In this document: in pieces, positions 25,580 to 34,295 of the stretch
Layout of the letters: every line of letters starts with the position of its first letter
How positions within the stretch are numbered: position 1 is the first letter of the stretch
DNA from: Desulfobulbaceae bacterium
GTDB taxonomy: Bacteria > Desulfobacterota > Desulfobulbia > Desulfobulbales > Desulfocapsaceae
Direction of reading: 5' to 3'
Assembly (NCBI GenBank): GCA_008933635.1
Contig: WBUQ01000017.1
Coordinates: 1 to 47,259 of the forward strand
Length of the DNA: 47,259 nucleotides
The notes under the pieces: model-generated
Told to the model about the DNA's origin: nothing
Database searches by the model: none
The model's input: the letters and a program-made list of their open reading frames with translations, nothing else
Translations under genes and position numbers: made by a program

Positions 25580-26887
25580 ATGAACAGACTCGTGACCGCC
25601 ATCGCTCTTTTCCCGCTGATCCTGCCGGCCTCGGTGTTCGCCTCCGACAGGGAAGCTCCCGTGCTGACCCTCGACGAGGCCATCGCCATCGCTGTCGAAC
25701 ACAACCCGCGGATCGGGGAGGCCGAGGCGAACAAGGGTGGAGCGCTCGAGGAGATGAAGGGCACCAAGGCCGATTTCCTGCCCAGGGCCTCAGCCCAGTA
25801 CGGCTATTCGAGATTGCAGGATGAACCTTTCCAGCGTATCGGCGGCATCCCGGTGGTCATCGGCGATGACGACGCCCATCACTGGCAAGTCAGCATCAGC
25901 CAGCCCCTGTTCACCGGCCACGCCATCAGCAGCCGTCACGAAAAGGCGAAGATCGGCGCGGAAATCGCCGAAAGCGAGCGGCAGCGGCAGCTGGTCGCCG
26001 TCAGCCAGGATCTGCGGATCGCCTGGTTCGAGACCCTGCTGACCGCCCGGCTGGCCCTGGTGGCAGAGGATAATGTCAGCGCATTGACCGGCCACCGTGA
26101 TGATGCAGCCGGTTTTTTCCGCCAGGGCCTCATCTCCCGCAACGATCTGCTCAAGGCCGAGGTGTCGCTGGCCAACGCCATTCAGGAGAAGGAGAGGGTG
26201 AAGGCTGCCAGCGAAGTCGCCCGCAACCGGCTGGCAACGATCATCGGTATTGAACTTGCGCCGGAGCTGCAATTGGAGGATTTCATCGCGATCACCCCGG
26301 AGAAGCTGGATCTGGAATCCCTCTGCGACGAAGCCCGGCGCAACAGCCCACTCCTGCAGAGCATCCGACTGGGCCTGGAGAGCCACGACCACAGCATCAC
26401 TCTGGCAAAGAGCGGCTATTATCCGACTATCGCCCTGAACGGCACCTATGAGCAAAGCGGCAGCGACCTGGGGGCGACCACCAACGACTATCGCAACGAC
26501 CATAATGCCAGCATCACCGTGACCGCCAACTGGACCATCTTTGAATGGGGCAAGACCGCAGCCGACGTGGCCAGACAGCGATACGGCCGGCAGGCCCTGG
26601 AGGAGCGGCAGAGAGAGACGGAGGATCAGCTGCGGCTCGCGGTCAAGAAGACATTCCTCGATCTGCAGGTAGCGGCGGCGAGCATCAGCACGGCGGAACG
26701 CGGCCGGGAACAGGCGCAGGAAAACTGGCGGATCACCAACCTGCAGTACCGGCAGCAGGTGGCAACCTCGACCGATGTCCTCGATTCGCGCACCCTGCTC
26801 AGCCAGGCCGAAGGCAATTACTTCCGCGCCCTGTATGGGTATCGGATCGCCATGGCCGAGCTGGAAAAAGTGCTGGGGAGAAAATAG
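25580..26887 (+). CDS. TolC family outer-membrane efflux protein
   Basis: This is an outer-membrane channel of 435 residues with signal peptide MNRLVTAIALFPLILPASVFA. Two OEP repeats follow, opening with LTLDEAIAIAVEHNP and ALEEMKGTKADFLPRASAQYGYS. The GLISRNDLLKAEVSLANA and QVATSTDVLDSRTLLSQAEGNYFRALY helices are typical of TolC. I prefer the ATG at 25580 (AAGGA upstream, signal peptide starts there); an in-frame ATG at 25550 overlaps the permease stop. It makes the ybh-like pump into a complete tripartite exporter, unlike E. coli where tolC is elsewhere. Confidence 0.92.
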   Translation: MNRLVTAIALFPLILPASVFASDREAPVLTLDEAIAIAVEHNPRIGEAEANKGGALEEMKGTKADFLPRASAQYGYSRLQDEPFQRIGGIPVVIGDDDAHHWQVSISQPLFTGHAISSRHEKAKIGAEIAESERQRQLVAVSQDLRIAWFETLLTARLALVAEDNVSALTGHRDDAAGFFRQGLISRNDLLKAEVSLANAIQEKERVKAASEVARNRLATIIGIELAPELQLEDFIAITPEKLDLESLCDEARRNSPLLQSIRLGLESHDHSITLAKSGYYPTIALNGTYEQSGSDLGATTNDYRNDHNASITVTANWTIFEWGKTAADVARQRYGRQALEERQRETEDQLRLAVKKTFLDLQVAAASISTAERGREQAQENWRITNLQYRQQVATSTDVLDSRTLLSQAEGNYFRALYGYRIAMAELEKVLGRK

Positions 26888-26926
26888 CCGACCGGCAAGG
26901 TGCGGATCCAGACGGCATGCAGCCGA

Positions 26927-26956
26927 CATGGCCCTTGCCATCGCCGGGGGGCCATG
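26927..26956. repeat. Inverted repeat downstream of the TolC gene
   Basis: CATGGCCC (26927-26934) and GGGCCATG (26949-26956) are perfect complements around a 14-base loop, 40 bases past the TolC stop. There is no T-run, so it would be a Rho-assisted or weak terminator at most. Confidence 0.4.
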
Positions 26957-27036
26957 GTAGGCTCAGCCGCAATTTCATTGACAGCACGTCGAATAATTCC
27001 GTGCAATTCCCACACGCTTCACACCAGCCCTTTACA

Positions 27037-27993
27037 ATGATGGTACAACGCATTCTCTTGTCACTGCTCTGTGGCGTCTTCCTGCTGGCCGCCGGGGCAC
27101 CGGCGCGAGCCGGCGACCCGGAAACCGAAGGTACAGGGCGAAGTGCCATGAGTACCACCCAGGCGGCAGTGCTCGGCATCGTCGAGGGCCTGACCGAATA
27201 CCTGCCGGTCAGTTCCACCGGCCACCTGCTCCTCGCCGAACGGATCATGGAAATCGGAAGCGCCAACGGCGGGCAAGGTTCTCAGGACGCCATCGAGGCC
27301 TACACCATCTGTATCCAGGCCGGAGCCATCATCGCCGTTCTCGGCCTCTATTTCCGCCGGGTCCGCCAGATGCTGGCCGGTCTGGCCGGCAAGGACCGGG
27401 ACGGTCGCGCCCTCTTCATCAATATCGTTGTCGGCTTCCTGCCGGCGGCGGTCATCGGCCTGCTGTTCAACGGACTGATCAAGGCATGGCTGTTCGGCCC
27501 CTGGCCGGTGGTGGCGGCATGGCTGGCGGGCGGGTTGGCGATCCTGGCCGTTCACCGGCACCGGAAGTCACAGCCGGCAACCGCCGGAAAAGGCGTCTCG
27601 TTGGAAGAGCTGAGCTGGAAGATGGCTCTGGTCATCGGCTTTGCCCAATGCATCGCCATGTGGCCCGGGGTCAGCCGCAGCCTGATCACCATCGTCGGCG
27701 GGGTGATGGTGGGGATGTCGCTGCCGGCAGCGGTCGAATACAGCTTCCTGCTCGGCGTCCTGACGCTTGGGGCCGCCACCGCCTACGACACGGTCAAGCA
27801 CGGCCAGGAGATGCTGCAGACCTTCGACCTCCCGGCGCTGGCCACCGGACTGGTCTTCGCCTTCGTCTCGGCCGTCGCCGCCATCAAGTGGATGGTCGCC
27901 TACCTCAACCGGCACGGGATGGCGATCTTCGGGTACTACCGCGTCGGTCTGGCAATGGTGGTGGCATTTCTGCTCTTCACCGGCAGGATCTGA
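27037..27993 (+). CDS. uppP: Undecaprenyl-diphosphatase UppP with N-terminal extension
   Basis: UppP removes a phosphate from undecaprenyl pyrophosphate to recycle the cell-wall and LPS carrier lipid. Family motifs are present: GIVEGLTEYLPVSSTGH (E50, E54, H63 from this start) and MWPGVSRSLITIVGG, among about eight helices. From MSTTQAAVLGIVEG (27148) the protein has 281 residues, the usual length. The reading frame also has ATG codons at 27037 and 27040 that add MMVQRILLSLLCGVFLLAAG followed by APARAGD, which looks like a cleavable signal peptide. Neither start has a strong ribosome-binding site, so the true start is open. Confidence 0.9.
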   Translation: MMVQRILLSLLCGVFLLAAGAPARAGDPETEGTGRSAMSTTQAAVLGIVEGLTEYLPVSSTGHLLLAERIMEIGSANGGQGSQDAIEAYTICIQAGAIIAVLGLYFRRVRQMLAGLAGKDRDGRALFINIVVGFLPAAVIGLLFNGLIKAWLFGPWPVVAAWLAGGLAILAVHRHRKSQPATAGKGVSLEELSWKMALVIGFAQCIAMWPGVSRSLITIVGGVMVGMSLPAAVEYSFLLGVLTLGAATAYDTVKHGQEMLQTFDLPALATGLVFAFVSAVAAIKWMVAYLNRHGMAIFGYYRVGLAMVVAFLLFTGRI

Positions 27994-28043
27994 TCGGTAT
28001 CGGGACAATGCATTTCCGCACCTGAAACCAGTGGTGATATGCG

Positions 28044-28514
28044 ATGCTGACAATAGCTGTTCCTGGCGGCCAGACGCTGCTAATTGCCCACCTGGTCCTC
28101 GATTACAACGGAACCATCGCCCTGGACGGCAGGCTGATTGAAGGAGTCGCCGAACGCCTGGCCCGGCTGGCACCTGACCTGCAGATCCATATTCTGACTG
28201 CAGACACCCACGGCACGGCAGCGAGAGAAACGGAAGGCCTGCCTTGCCTTTTGGCGGTCATCCCTCCGAACAACCAGGATCTGGCCAAGTTGGATTATAT
28301 CGAACACATCGGCCCGCAACGGGTCGCCGCCATCGGCAATGGCCGCAATGACTGCCTGATGCTCGAACGGGCGGTTCTGAGCATTGCCATCGTCGGGGAG
28401 GAGGGGGCAAGCGGCCGGGCTCTGGCAGCCGCCGACCTGGTCTCAACCGACATCGCCGGCGCCCTCGACCTGCTGCTGTCGCCCAAACGCCTGCAGGCGA
28501 CTCTGAGAAACTGA
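28044..28514 (+). CDS. HAD-like soluble P-type-ATPase-related protein
   Basis: This is a 156-residue HAD-fold protein. The nucleophile motif is LVLDYNGTI (D20): it has DxNGT, as in P-type ATPase phosphorylation domains (DKTGT), rather than the DxDGT of typical HAD phosphatases. HILTAD is motif II and IGNGRNDCLML motif III/IV. It corresponds to the small group called soluble P-type ATPases, whose substrate is unknown. It follows uppP by 50 bases and converges on tupC. A weak ribosome-binding site makes the start approximate. Any tie to tungstate handling is only positional. Confidence 0.82.
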   Translation: MLTIAVPGGQTLLIAHLVLDYNGTIALDGRLIEGVAERLARLAPDLQIHILTADTHGTAARETEGLPCLLAVIPPNNQDLAKLDYIEHIGPQRVAAIGNGRNDCLMLERAVLSIAIVGEEGASGRALAAADLVSTDIAGALDLLLSPKRLQATLRN

Positions 28515-28531
28515 ACGGGGAAGCCGGCGGC

Positions 28532-29578
28532 TCACCCCCGATCGCGGCTGCCGTTGTTGGCCAGGCAGCGCACGGCATCATCGGGGATGATGATCACCGC
28601 GGAAGCGCCTACCGGGATTGGCTGCTCTGCGTACAGCCGGCCTGACAACGTCAGGTGAAGCACGATTCCGCAATCGACTCCGACCCGGATCGCACCGCTG
28701 CTCTCTTCAACCCGGACCACCCGCCCAGTGACAGGAGTACCGGCCGTCCGGGCTGGCTCTTCTTCCGTCGCCAGCCTGATCTTTTCCTGCTCAATCCGCA
28801 CAGTGAAAAAAGGCTCCTCCGGCACCAACCGCCGTGGCAGCCGCAGAATCGCTTTGCCGGCCAGCCGGCAGAAGGCTTGCTCGTTATCGTGTTCGATCAG
28901 TTCGGCATCGAAGACATCATTGATCTGACTCTCGCTGAGCCGGCCATGCTGCAGGTGCAGGCTGCTGTGCGCCAGTTGCTGCTCCAGCGACTGGTAATGG
29001 GTGGAAAAGAGGATCGAGGTCTTTTCCCGCCGGTTGATGCCGGCCAGGATATCGAGGATGATCCTCTGATTTTCACTGTCGACGTTGGCCGTCGGTTCAT
29101 CGCAGAGCAGGACCTTCGGCCTGATGGCTAGAGCCCTGGCCAGGGCAACCCGTTTTGTCTCGCCTCCGGACAACCGGTGGGCCTCTGTCCGGAGGAACTT
29201 CTCCATGCCCACCAGCTCGAGGGCTTCGATCACCCTCTTCCGGCGTTCGGCGGAAGGTACCTTCCGCAACTTCAGTCCATAACCGACATTGGCCGCCACG
29301 GTCCGGGTAAACAACAGCGGCGACTGGTCGACCATCACCACCTGGCGCCGCAGTTCAAGCAGCTCGCTTTCGACCTGCGGGACCATCCTGTCGCAGAAAC
29401 GAATCTGGCCAGTACTCGGCCGGTCAAGAAAGGCGAGAATCTTCAGCAGGGTTGTTTTGCCGGCACCATTCGGGCCGGTCAGGGAATAGATTCGCTCGGA
29501 TCTGATCGAGAAAGCCGGAATTTCAAAAATCTTCCGGCCTCCGAGGACCTTCTCCACGCCGGTCAGTTCATACAGCAT
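28532..29578 (-). CDS. tupC: Tungstate ABC transporter ATP-binding protein TupC
   Basis: This is the ATPase of a tungstate importer, 348 residues. Residues 1-230 are the cassette with Walker A GPNGAGKTT, signature LSGGETKRVALARAL and LLCDEPTANVD. The C-terminal 100 residues hold a TOBE-type domain (GTPVTGRVVRVEESSGAIRVGVDCGIVLHLTLSG), which may sense oxyanion. The start overlaps tupB by 11 bases and has GAGG upstream. It is the last gene of the regulator-tupABC operon. Confidence 0.9.
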   Translation of the reverse strand: MLYELTGVEKVLGGRKIFEIPAFSIRSERIYSLTGPNGAGKTTLLKILAFLDRPSTGQIRFCDRMVPQVESELLELRRQVVMVDQSPLLFTRTVAANVGYGLKLRKVPSAERRKRVIEALELVGMEKFLRTEAHRLSGGETKRVALARALAIRPKVLLCDEPTANVDSENQRIILDILAGINRREKTSILFSTHYQSLEQQLAHSSLHLQHGRLSESQINDVFDAELIEHDNEQAFCRLAGKAILRLPRRLVPEEPFFTVRIEQEKIRLATEEEPARTAGTPVTGRVVRVEESSGAIRVGVDCGIVLHLTLSGRLYAEQPIPVGASAVIIIPDDAVRCLANNGSRDRG

Positions 29579-30272
29579 CGGTCCTCGTCCTTCCCTGGAA
29601 GAATTGGAACAGCAGGTTCACGGCAAAAGCGATGCTCATCAGCACGATGCCGAGGGCGACGGCAAGGACGTATTCGCCCTTGTCGTATTCAAGGGCCATG
29701 GCGGTGGTCATCGTCCTGGTAAAGCCCTTGGCGTTGCCGCCGAGCATCATGCCGATCCCGACCTCGGCGATTACCCTCCCGAAAGCAGCTATCACCGCGG
29801 CGAAAATACCGAACCTGGCCTCGCTGAAGATCACCAGGGCAGTCTGCAGCCTGTCGGCGCCAAGGGTCATGGCCGACAGGCGGTAGCGCTTGTCGAGCTT
29901 GCTCACCGCGGCAATGGTCAGGCTGGTAACCAGCGGCACGATGAGGATGACCTGGCCGATGATCATTGCCTCCTGGGTGTACAGGAGCCCAAGCGAGCCG
30001 AAAGTCCCGCGCCGGGAGATGAAGGCGTAGACGACCAGGCCGATGACCACTGTGGGTAGGGCCAGCAGGGTGTTCAGACAGGTCAGGACGAAGCGCTTGC
30101 CGGGGAAGGTCGACTGGGCGATCAGCAGACCGGCAGGGATGCCGATCAATGAGGCGATCAGAGTGGAGAGGCCGCTGACTTTGAGGGAAACCCAGATGAT
30201 GAACAGCGTTTCCGCATCGAGATGGATGAGCAGCAGAATGGCTGAATACATGCTGTCTCGTAACAGTTCCAT
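29568..30272 (-). CDS. tupB: Tungstate ABC transporter permease TupB
   Basis: This is a 234-residue inner-membrane permease of the binding-protein-dependent type, with about six helices. Early LKVSGLSTLIASLIGIPAGLLIA and the EAA-like loop GADRLQTALVIFSEARFGIFAAVIAAFGRVIAEVGIGMMLGGN are typical of TupB/ModB-class permeases. AGGAAA lies upstream of the ATG. It is separated from tupA by 138 bases that contain an intrinsic terminator, so less of it should be made than of the binding protein. Confidence 0.9.
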   Translation of the reverse strand: MELLRDSMYSAILLLIHLDAETLFIIWVSLKVSGLSTLIASLIGIPAGLLIAQSTFPGKRFVLTCLNTLLALPTVVIGLVVYAFISRRGTFGSLGLLYTQEAMIIGQVILIVPLVTSLTIAAVSKLDKRYRLSAMTLGADRLQTALVIFSEARFGIFAAVIAAFGRVIAEVGIGMMLGGNAKGFTRTMTTAMALEYDKGEYVLAVALGIVLMSIAFAVNLLFQFFQGRTRTDAV

Positions 30273-30348
30273 GTGCTTTTCCTGTCAACTATGACCTGGG
30301 AACAATTGCCATTTTGAGAGAGAGCCTCCGGGAAGGGCCCGTTACCGC

Positions 30349-30386
30349 AAAAAAAAGGGAGGGGAACCCGAAAACAGATTCCTCCC
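30349..30386 (-). terminator. Intercistronic terminator between tupA and tupB
   Basis: On the minus strand, GGGAGG (30386... complement at 30381-30386) pairs with CCTCCC (complement of 30357-30362), followed by eight T residues (A-run at 30349-30356). A flanking AA/TT pair can extend the stem across a bulge. It lies 25 bases after tupA, so it should stop part of the transcripts before tupBC. Confidence 0.72.
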
Positions 30387-30410
30387 CCCGAAACGACCGG
30401 ACGGCAACGA

Positions 30411-31307
30411 CTATTTTACCGCATCCGGGAAGAACAGCTGCTTGCCTTCCACCTTGAAGTCCGCAATGACCTGCTGCCCGCGGGGCGAAATCAGCCAGTC
30501 GGCAAACTGCTGGGCCAGATCGTATTTTACATGGGGAAATTTTTTGGGGTTGACCGGAATCACGCCGTAGGGGTTGGCCAGCGAAGCATCCCCTTCGCTG
30601 AGGATATCCAGATCGACAGCCGGGGTCTTGCCCCATTTGTAGGCGATATAGGTGCCACGGTCGGCGAGGGTGTAGGCATTCTTCTCATCGGCGAAGGTGA
30701 TGGTCTTCCCCATGCCCTGTCCGATCGAATAGTACCATTCGTCGGAGTTCTCGGGCTTCTTGGCGACAACCTCCGTTTCCTTGCCTTCGCTGATGATTTT
30801 CTGGCTGGATTCCACCAACTTCAGCCCGGTCTTGCCCCAGATCGACTGTTCCTTGGTGTGGGTTCCGCTGTCATCGCCGCGGGAAATGAACATGGCCTTG
30901 GCGCCGGCGATCTTGGCAAAGGCCTCGATCGAATCCTTTGCACCCTTGACCCCAGCCGGGTCGGCCGGCGGTCCGATCAGGACGAAGTCATTGTGCATGA
31001 CGGCGTAACGCTGGGTGCCGAAACCCTTCTCGACAAACTCCGCTTCTTTTGCCTTGGCGTGAACGAAAACGACATCGACGTTGCCATCCATTCCGTCCTT
31101 CAGCGCCGCGCCGGTTCCCTTGGCCAGGACTTTGACGGAAATGCCGGTATCTTTCTTGAATTCCGGCAGCAGGACATCGAGAAGACCTGATGACTCTGTA
31201 CTGGTCGTGGTCGACATGGTCAGCACCTTGTCTTCGGCCAGGGCACTTCCAGCACCGGCACAGGCCAGCATCAACACTCCGATTATCATGCAATTGATTT
31301 TTAACAT
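30411..31307 (-). CDS. tupA: Tungstate-binding periplasmic protein TupA
   Basis: This is the extracytoplasmic binding protein, 298 residues. A signal peptide (MLKINCMIIGVLMLACAGAGSALA) is followed by LTMSTTTSTESSGLLDVLLPEF, where TTTS (residues 33-36) is the oxyanion-binding signature of TupA. ISRGDDSGTHTKE and YSIGQGMGKTI are further family motifs. It is highly specific for tungstate in characterised homologues; molybdate use cannot be excluded from sequence. GGAG lies 9 bases upstream, and the ATG is 3 bases past the regulator stop. Confidence 0.92.
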   Translation of the reverse strand: MLKINCMIIGVLMLACAGAGSALAEDKVLTMSTTTSTESSGLLDVLLPEFKKDTGISVKVLAKGTGAALKDGMDGNVDVVFVHAKAKEAEFVEKGFGTQRYAVMHNDFVLIGPPADPAGVKGAKDSIEAFAKIAGAKAMFISRGDDSGTHTKEQSIWGKTGLKLVESSQKIISEGKETEVVAKKPENSDEWYYSIGQGMGKTITFADEKNAYTLADRGTYIAYKWGKTPAVDLDILSEGDASLANPYGVIPVNPKKFPHVKYDLAQQFADWLISPRGQQVIADFKVEGKQLFFPDAVK

Positions 31308-31310
31308 TCC

Positions 31311-32246
31311 CTACTCCTGTGTTCGCAGATTGTCTGGAAAAAGCATTTTCCCGCAGAGGGAAATGTCATAGCCGGTATACGATGCAGCGATATCCCTGAA
31401 CTCCTTCTCATGCAGCAGGCCGATAAAATCCTGGATTCCCTTTTCAAAGAACCGCTCCCGGGCGATCAGCAGATCGTAGCGTTCCCAGCGCAGCGGCAGG
31501 AAGTCGAGGTCAAGCAGACCGGCCACCGCCCTGATCGCCGGCGCGGCATCGGCCCGACCGGCGAGGACTTCGATTCCGGCATCCAGGTGCCGGGCTACCT
31601 CCCGCTGATAACCATCAATCAGACTGGAGCTTATATCGGACCGGGCAATCTCGTAATCGAGCAGCAGCCTGGTGCCGGTACCCAACTGACGGTTGACGAT
31701 CTTCACACCCTTTTTCGCCAGATCGGCGATGCTGTGGATACCCTTCGGGTTGCCCTTCTGCAGCAGTATCCCCTGTTCCCGTTTGCTGAAATTGACGAAG
31801 ACCGGAGCCCGATCCAGTTCCTCCTTGGCGAAATCAAAATTGTATTCGGCATTGTCATCCTGCAGAAGATGGCAGGTGCCGATATGGCAGAGCCCCATCC
31901 TGAGGCTCTTCAGTCCGCCCATTGAACCGAGGTTGGCGAAGAACACGGTGCCAAGCCCCTTCTTGTAATACAGCGACAGGACCCGCTGCAGCAGCAGATC
32001 ATCGCTGCCGGCCATCAGCAGGATGCCATCGTTGGAGGATCGCTCGATTCCCGTCCGCTGGTAATTGAGCACATGCGTCTCCAGCCATTCCTCGACAAGA
32101 CGCCGCGGAAACAGCCATTTTCCCGTGACCTTGGTGGCGGGCAGACCCTTCTCGTTGACCAGGGAATAGACCATCTTCTCATTGATGTTGAGAAAGGCGG
32201 CTACCTCCCGGGTCGTCAGATATTTGTTATCCTTCACTGCAGTCAT
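31311..32246 (-). CDS. HTH regulator with periplasmic-binding-protein-like domain (tup operon)
   Basis: This is a one-component regulator of about 311 residues. The N-terminus (KYLTTREVAAFLNINEKMVYSLVNEKGLPATKVTGKWLF) is an excisionase/MerR-type HTH. The rest (from about residue 80) is a PBP-like fold with LLMAGSDDLLLQRVLSLYY and VKIVNRQLGTGTRLLLDYE, as in molybdate/phosphate-type binding proteins but without a signal peptide. It probably senses tungstate or molybdate in the cytoplasm and controls tupABC, which starts 3 bases downstream. I chose the ATG at 32246; TTG at 32282 would add 12 residues. Confidence 0.87.
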   Translation of the reverse strand: MTAVKDNKYLTTREVAAFLNINEKMVYSLVNEKGLPATKVTGKWLFPRRLVEEWLETHVLNYQRTGIERSSNDGILLMAGSDDLLLQRVLSLYYKKGLGTVFFANLGSMGGLKSLRMGLCHIGTCHLLQDDNAEYNFDFAKEELDRAPVFVNFSKREQGILLQKGNPKGIHSIADLAKKGVKIVNRQLGTGTRLLLDYEIARSDISSSLIDGYQREVARHLDAGIEVLAGRADAAPAIRAVAGLLDLDFLPLRWERYDLLIARERFFEKGIQDFIGLLHEKEFRDIAASYTGYDISLCGKMLFPDNLRTQE

Positions 32247-32347
32247 TGTTTTCTGTGCTCCGACGGAACGGCCATATTGCAAACGTGGACAACTGTTTCA
32301 ACATATACCCCAGGCTGTCAACAGAAGAGCCGATTTTCTAACAGACT

Positions 32348-32367
32348 AACCATAAACAACCATAACA
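32348..32367. repeat. Tandem 10-base direct repeats, candidate tup operator
   Basis: AACCATAAAC (32348-32357) is followed at once by AACCATAACA (32358-32367), a head-to-tail repeat with a one-turn period. It lies about 100 bases upstream of the tup regulator start. Two protein monomers bound here would face the same side of the helix, as expected for an excisionase-type HTH. Confidence 0.45.
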
Positions 32368-32451
32368 AACCCCTGACAATTTACAGCACCATCCATGGTG
32401 TGCAGTCCGCAGCAGCGCCGAACAAGGGCAGCCGCCGTTACGGTTTCGCAA

Positions 32452-32481
32452 TTGACAAGGTTTGCCAAAAAAATGTATCCT
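32452..32481 (+). promoter_or_regulatory. Candidate sigma-70-type promoter for the histidine kinase operon
   Basis: TTGACA (32452-32457, perfect) and TATCCT (32476-32481, 4 of 6) are separated by 18 bases. Transcription would begin near 32488, about 130 bases before the kinase start. Confidence 0.5.
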
Positions 32482-32618
32482 TTCGGGATGCTTCTCATTG
32501 CTGTAGCTGCAAAGACCAGTTCCACGGCGGCAACTGCCAGCTGCCGGCAGTGAAAATGCCGCCGGAAAAATAGACACTGTTCCAACCAGGATGTCGAAAC
32601 GACGTTCAGTCGAGGCGT

Positions 32619-34295
32619 ATGGACAGCAGGCAATACGACATATCACCACCTCAGCCGCCCGATCCGGCCAAACACCAGGAAATCATCAATGATATCCTGA
32701 AAATCTCACTCGAACCATATCAGCTGAAGGACCAGCTGGAGCACATCCTTGATTACATCATCTCCCTGAACGAATTTGCGTTCGGTCGGCAGGCAGCGAT
32801 CTTTCTCGTCGACCGGAAGGCCGAGCGCCTTGTCCTGACCGCCGCCAGAGGATTCAGCCAGGAACAGGAACTGATCTGCCGGACCGTGCGCTTCGGCCTG
32901 TGCCACTGCGGCCAGACCGCCAGAAACAACGCAATGGGTTTTTTCGCAACACCGCCGCCCCTTCAGACTTCAGGCGGCGATGGCCGGCCCTCGGGCAACC
33001 ATTACTGCATCCCGATCATCAGGGATGGTGACACTTCCGGTCTGATGGTCATCTATGTCAATCCTCATCACGCGCAGAGCCCATCAACCAAGCAACTCCT
33101 CGAGTCCATAGCCAATATCCTGGCAACGGTCATTGAAAATCAGCGCATGGACCAGCAGTTGATCAATCTGGTCAACGATCTCAGGATCTCGATCATCAAC
33201 CTGCGGGAGGAGAAAAAATTCTCTGAATCGATCATCCAGGGCCTCAACCAGGGCCTGCTCGTCACCGACCTGTCGGGTAACATCATCAAGAGCAACGCCG
33301 TTGCCCAATCGATACTCAACCCCTTCTCTGCCAGCCTCGAAGGTCGACCGCTGCCGGAGATCCTTGGCAGCGAGGCGGCGAAAGATCTGCTGGACAGCAG
33401 AAAGAGCCTGGTTTCAAAAACAGAAAACGAGATAACCATCATCACCCCAGCAGGTGAGCAGAAGATCATCAGATTCTCCACTGTGCCGAGGGAAGATGCC
33501 AAAGGCAAGCGGGTCGGATTCATCATTTCCTTCAGCGACATTTCGGAACTGAAATACGTACGAAGGGAGATGGAAAAGATGAATCGCCTCTCGACCGTGG
33601 CTGAAATCGCCTCGGCGGTGGCTCATGAAGTCCGCAATCCCCTGGCCGGCATCAAGATCATGGCCCAGTCGATCGAGGAGAATGCCGAGGGCAATGAGGA
33701 ACGGCTCGAATGCTCCCGCCGAATCATCCGCCAGGTGGACAGGCTGAACGAACTGCTCACCGAGTTCTTCTCCTATGCCAGACCGGTTATTCCCAACAAA
33801 CGCCCGACATCGCTCGCCGACATTCTCTCCGAGACCGTCCCGCTGATCAACAACAAGTTGATGAAACGCCGGATCACGCTGACCCAGGTCCTCGCGAGGG
33901 ATCTCCCGGACATCATCGTCGACCCGAACCAGCTGCAGCAGGTATTTCTCAACCTGATTCTGAATGCCATAGACGCGATCAAGGAAGAAGGGAGGATCGA
34001 GATTGCCGGCCGGACCGTCCAGAAGAACAGGATCCCATCCTACCGGAAGCTCCATCCGGGGCTGCAGGCCGATTGCCGTTATGTCATCGTCACCTTCACC
34101 GATAATGGCGCAGGCATGCCGGGCGAAATCCTCGACAAGGTGTTCGAGCCGTTTTTCACCACCAAGAACACCGGCACCGGCCTCGGCCTCTCCATCGTCT
34201 ACCGCACCCTGAAGGAAAACGACGCCATTATCACCGTCGACAGCATCGAAGGAAAAATGACGACATTCACAATGTTTTTCCAGGCGGTGGAATAA
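32619..34295 (+). CDS. GAF/PAS sensor histidine kinase
   Basis: This is a soluble sensor kinase of 558 residues with no membrane helix. A GAF domain (about 20-180) contains [10 protein letters not shown], a CxCG motif. A PAS domain (200-315, [22 protein letters not shown]) follows. HisKA has the phosphoacceptor H336 in [12 protein letters not shown]. HATPase (about 430-558) has [17 protein letters not shown] and [11 protein letters not shown]. It is an NtrB-like class. It overlaps the NtrC-type regulator by one base (TAATG), so the two are cognate. GAGG precedes the ATG. The signal may be cytoplasmic and redox- or metal-linked (inference from the Cys pair). Confidence 0.92.
   Translation: MDSRQYDISPPQPPDPAKHQEIINDILKISLEPYQLKDQLEHILDYIISLNEFAFGRQAAIFLVDRKAERLVLTAARGFSQEQELICRTVRFGLCHCGQTARNNAMGFFATPPPLQTSGGDGRPSGNHYCIPIIRDGDTSGLMVIYVNPHHAQSPSTKQLLESIANILATVIENQRMDQQLINLVNDLRISIINLREEKKFSESIIQGLNQGLLVTDLSGNIIKSNAVAQSILNPFSASLEGRPLPEILGSEAAKDLLDSRKSLVSKTENEITIITPAGEQKIIRFSTVPREDAKGKRVGFIISFSDISELKYVRREMEKMNRLSTVAEIASAVAHEVRNPLAGIKIMAQSIEENAEGNEERLECSRRIIRQVDRLNELLTEFFSYARPVIPNKRPTSLADILSETVPLINNKLMKRRITLTQVLARDLPDIIVDPNQLQQVFLNLILNAIDAIKEEGRIEIAGRTVQKNRIPSYRKLHPGLQADCRYVIVTFTDNGAGMPGEILDKVFEPFFTTKNTGTGLGLSIVYRTLKENDAIITVDSIEGKMTTFTMFFQAVE

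Larger units (their letters stand above)
32247..32618. other. Divergent control region, tup regulator to histidine kinase
   Basis: No supported gene in these 372 bases. It holds a tandem 10-base direct repeat (32348-32367) and a rightward promoter (32452-32481). Leftward, TTGACA (complement of 32312-32317 region) lies in an AT-rich patch, but no -10 of good match follows at 17 bases. Confidence 0.4.
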
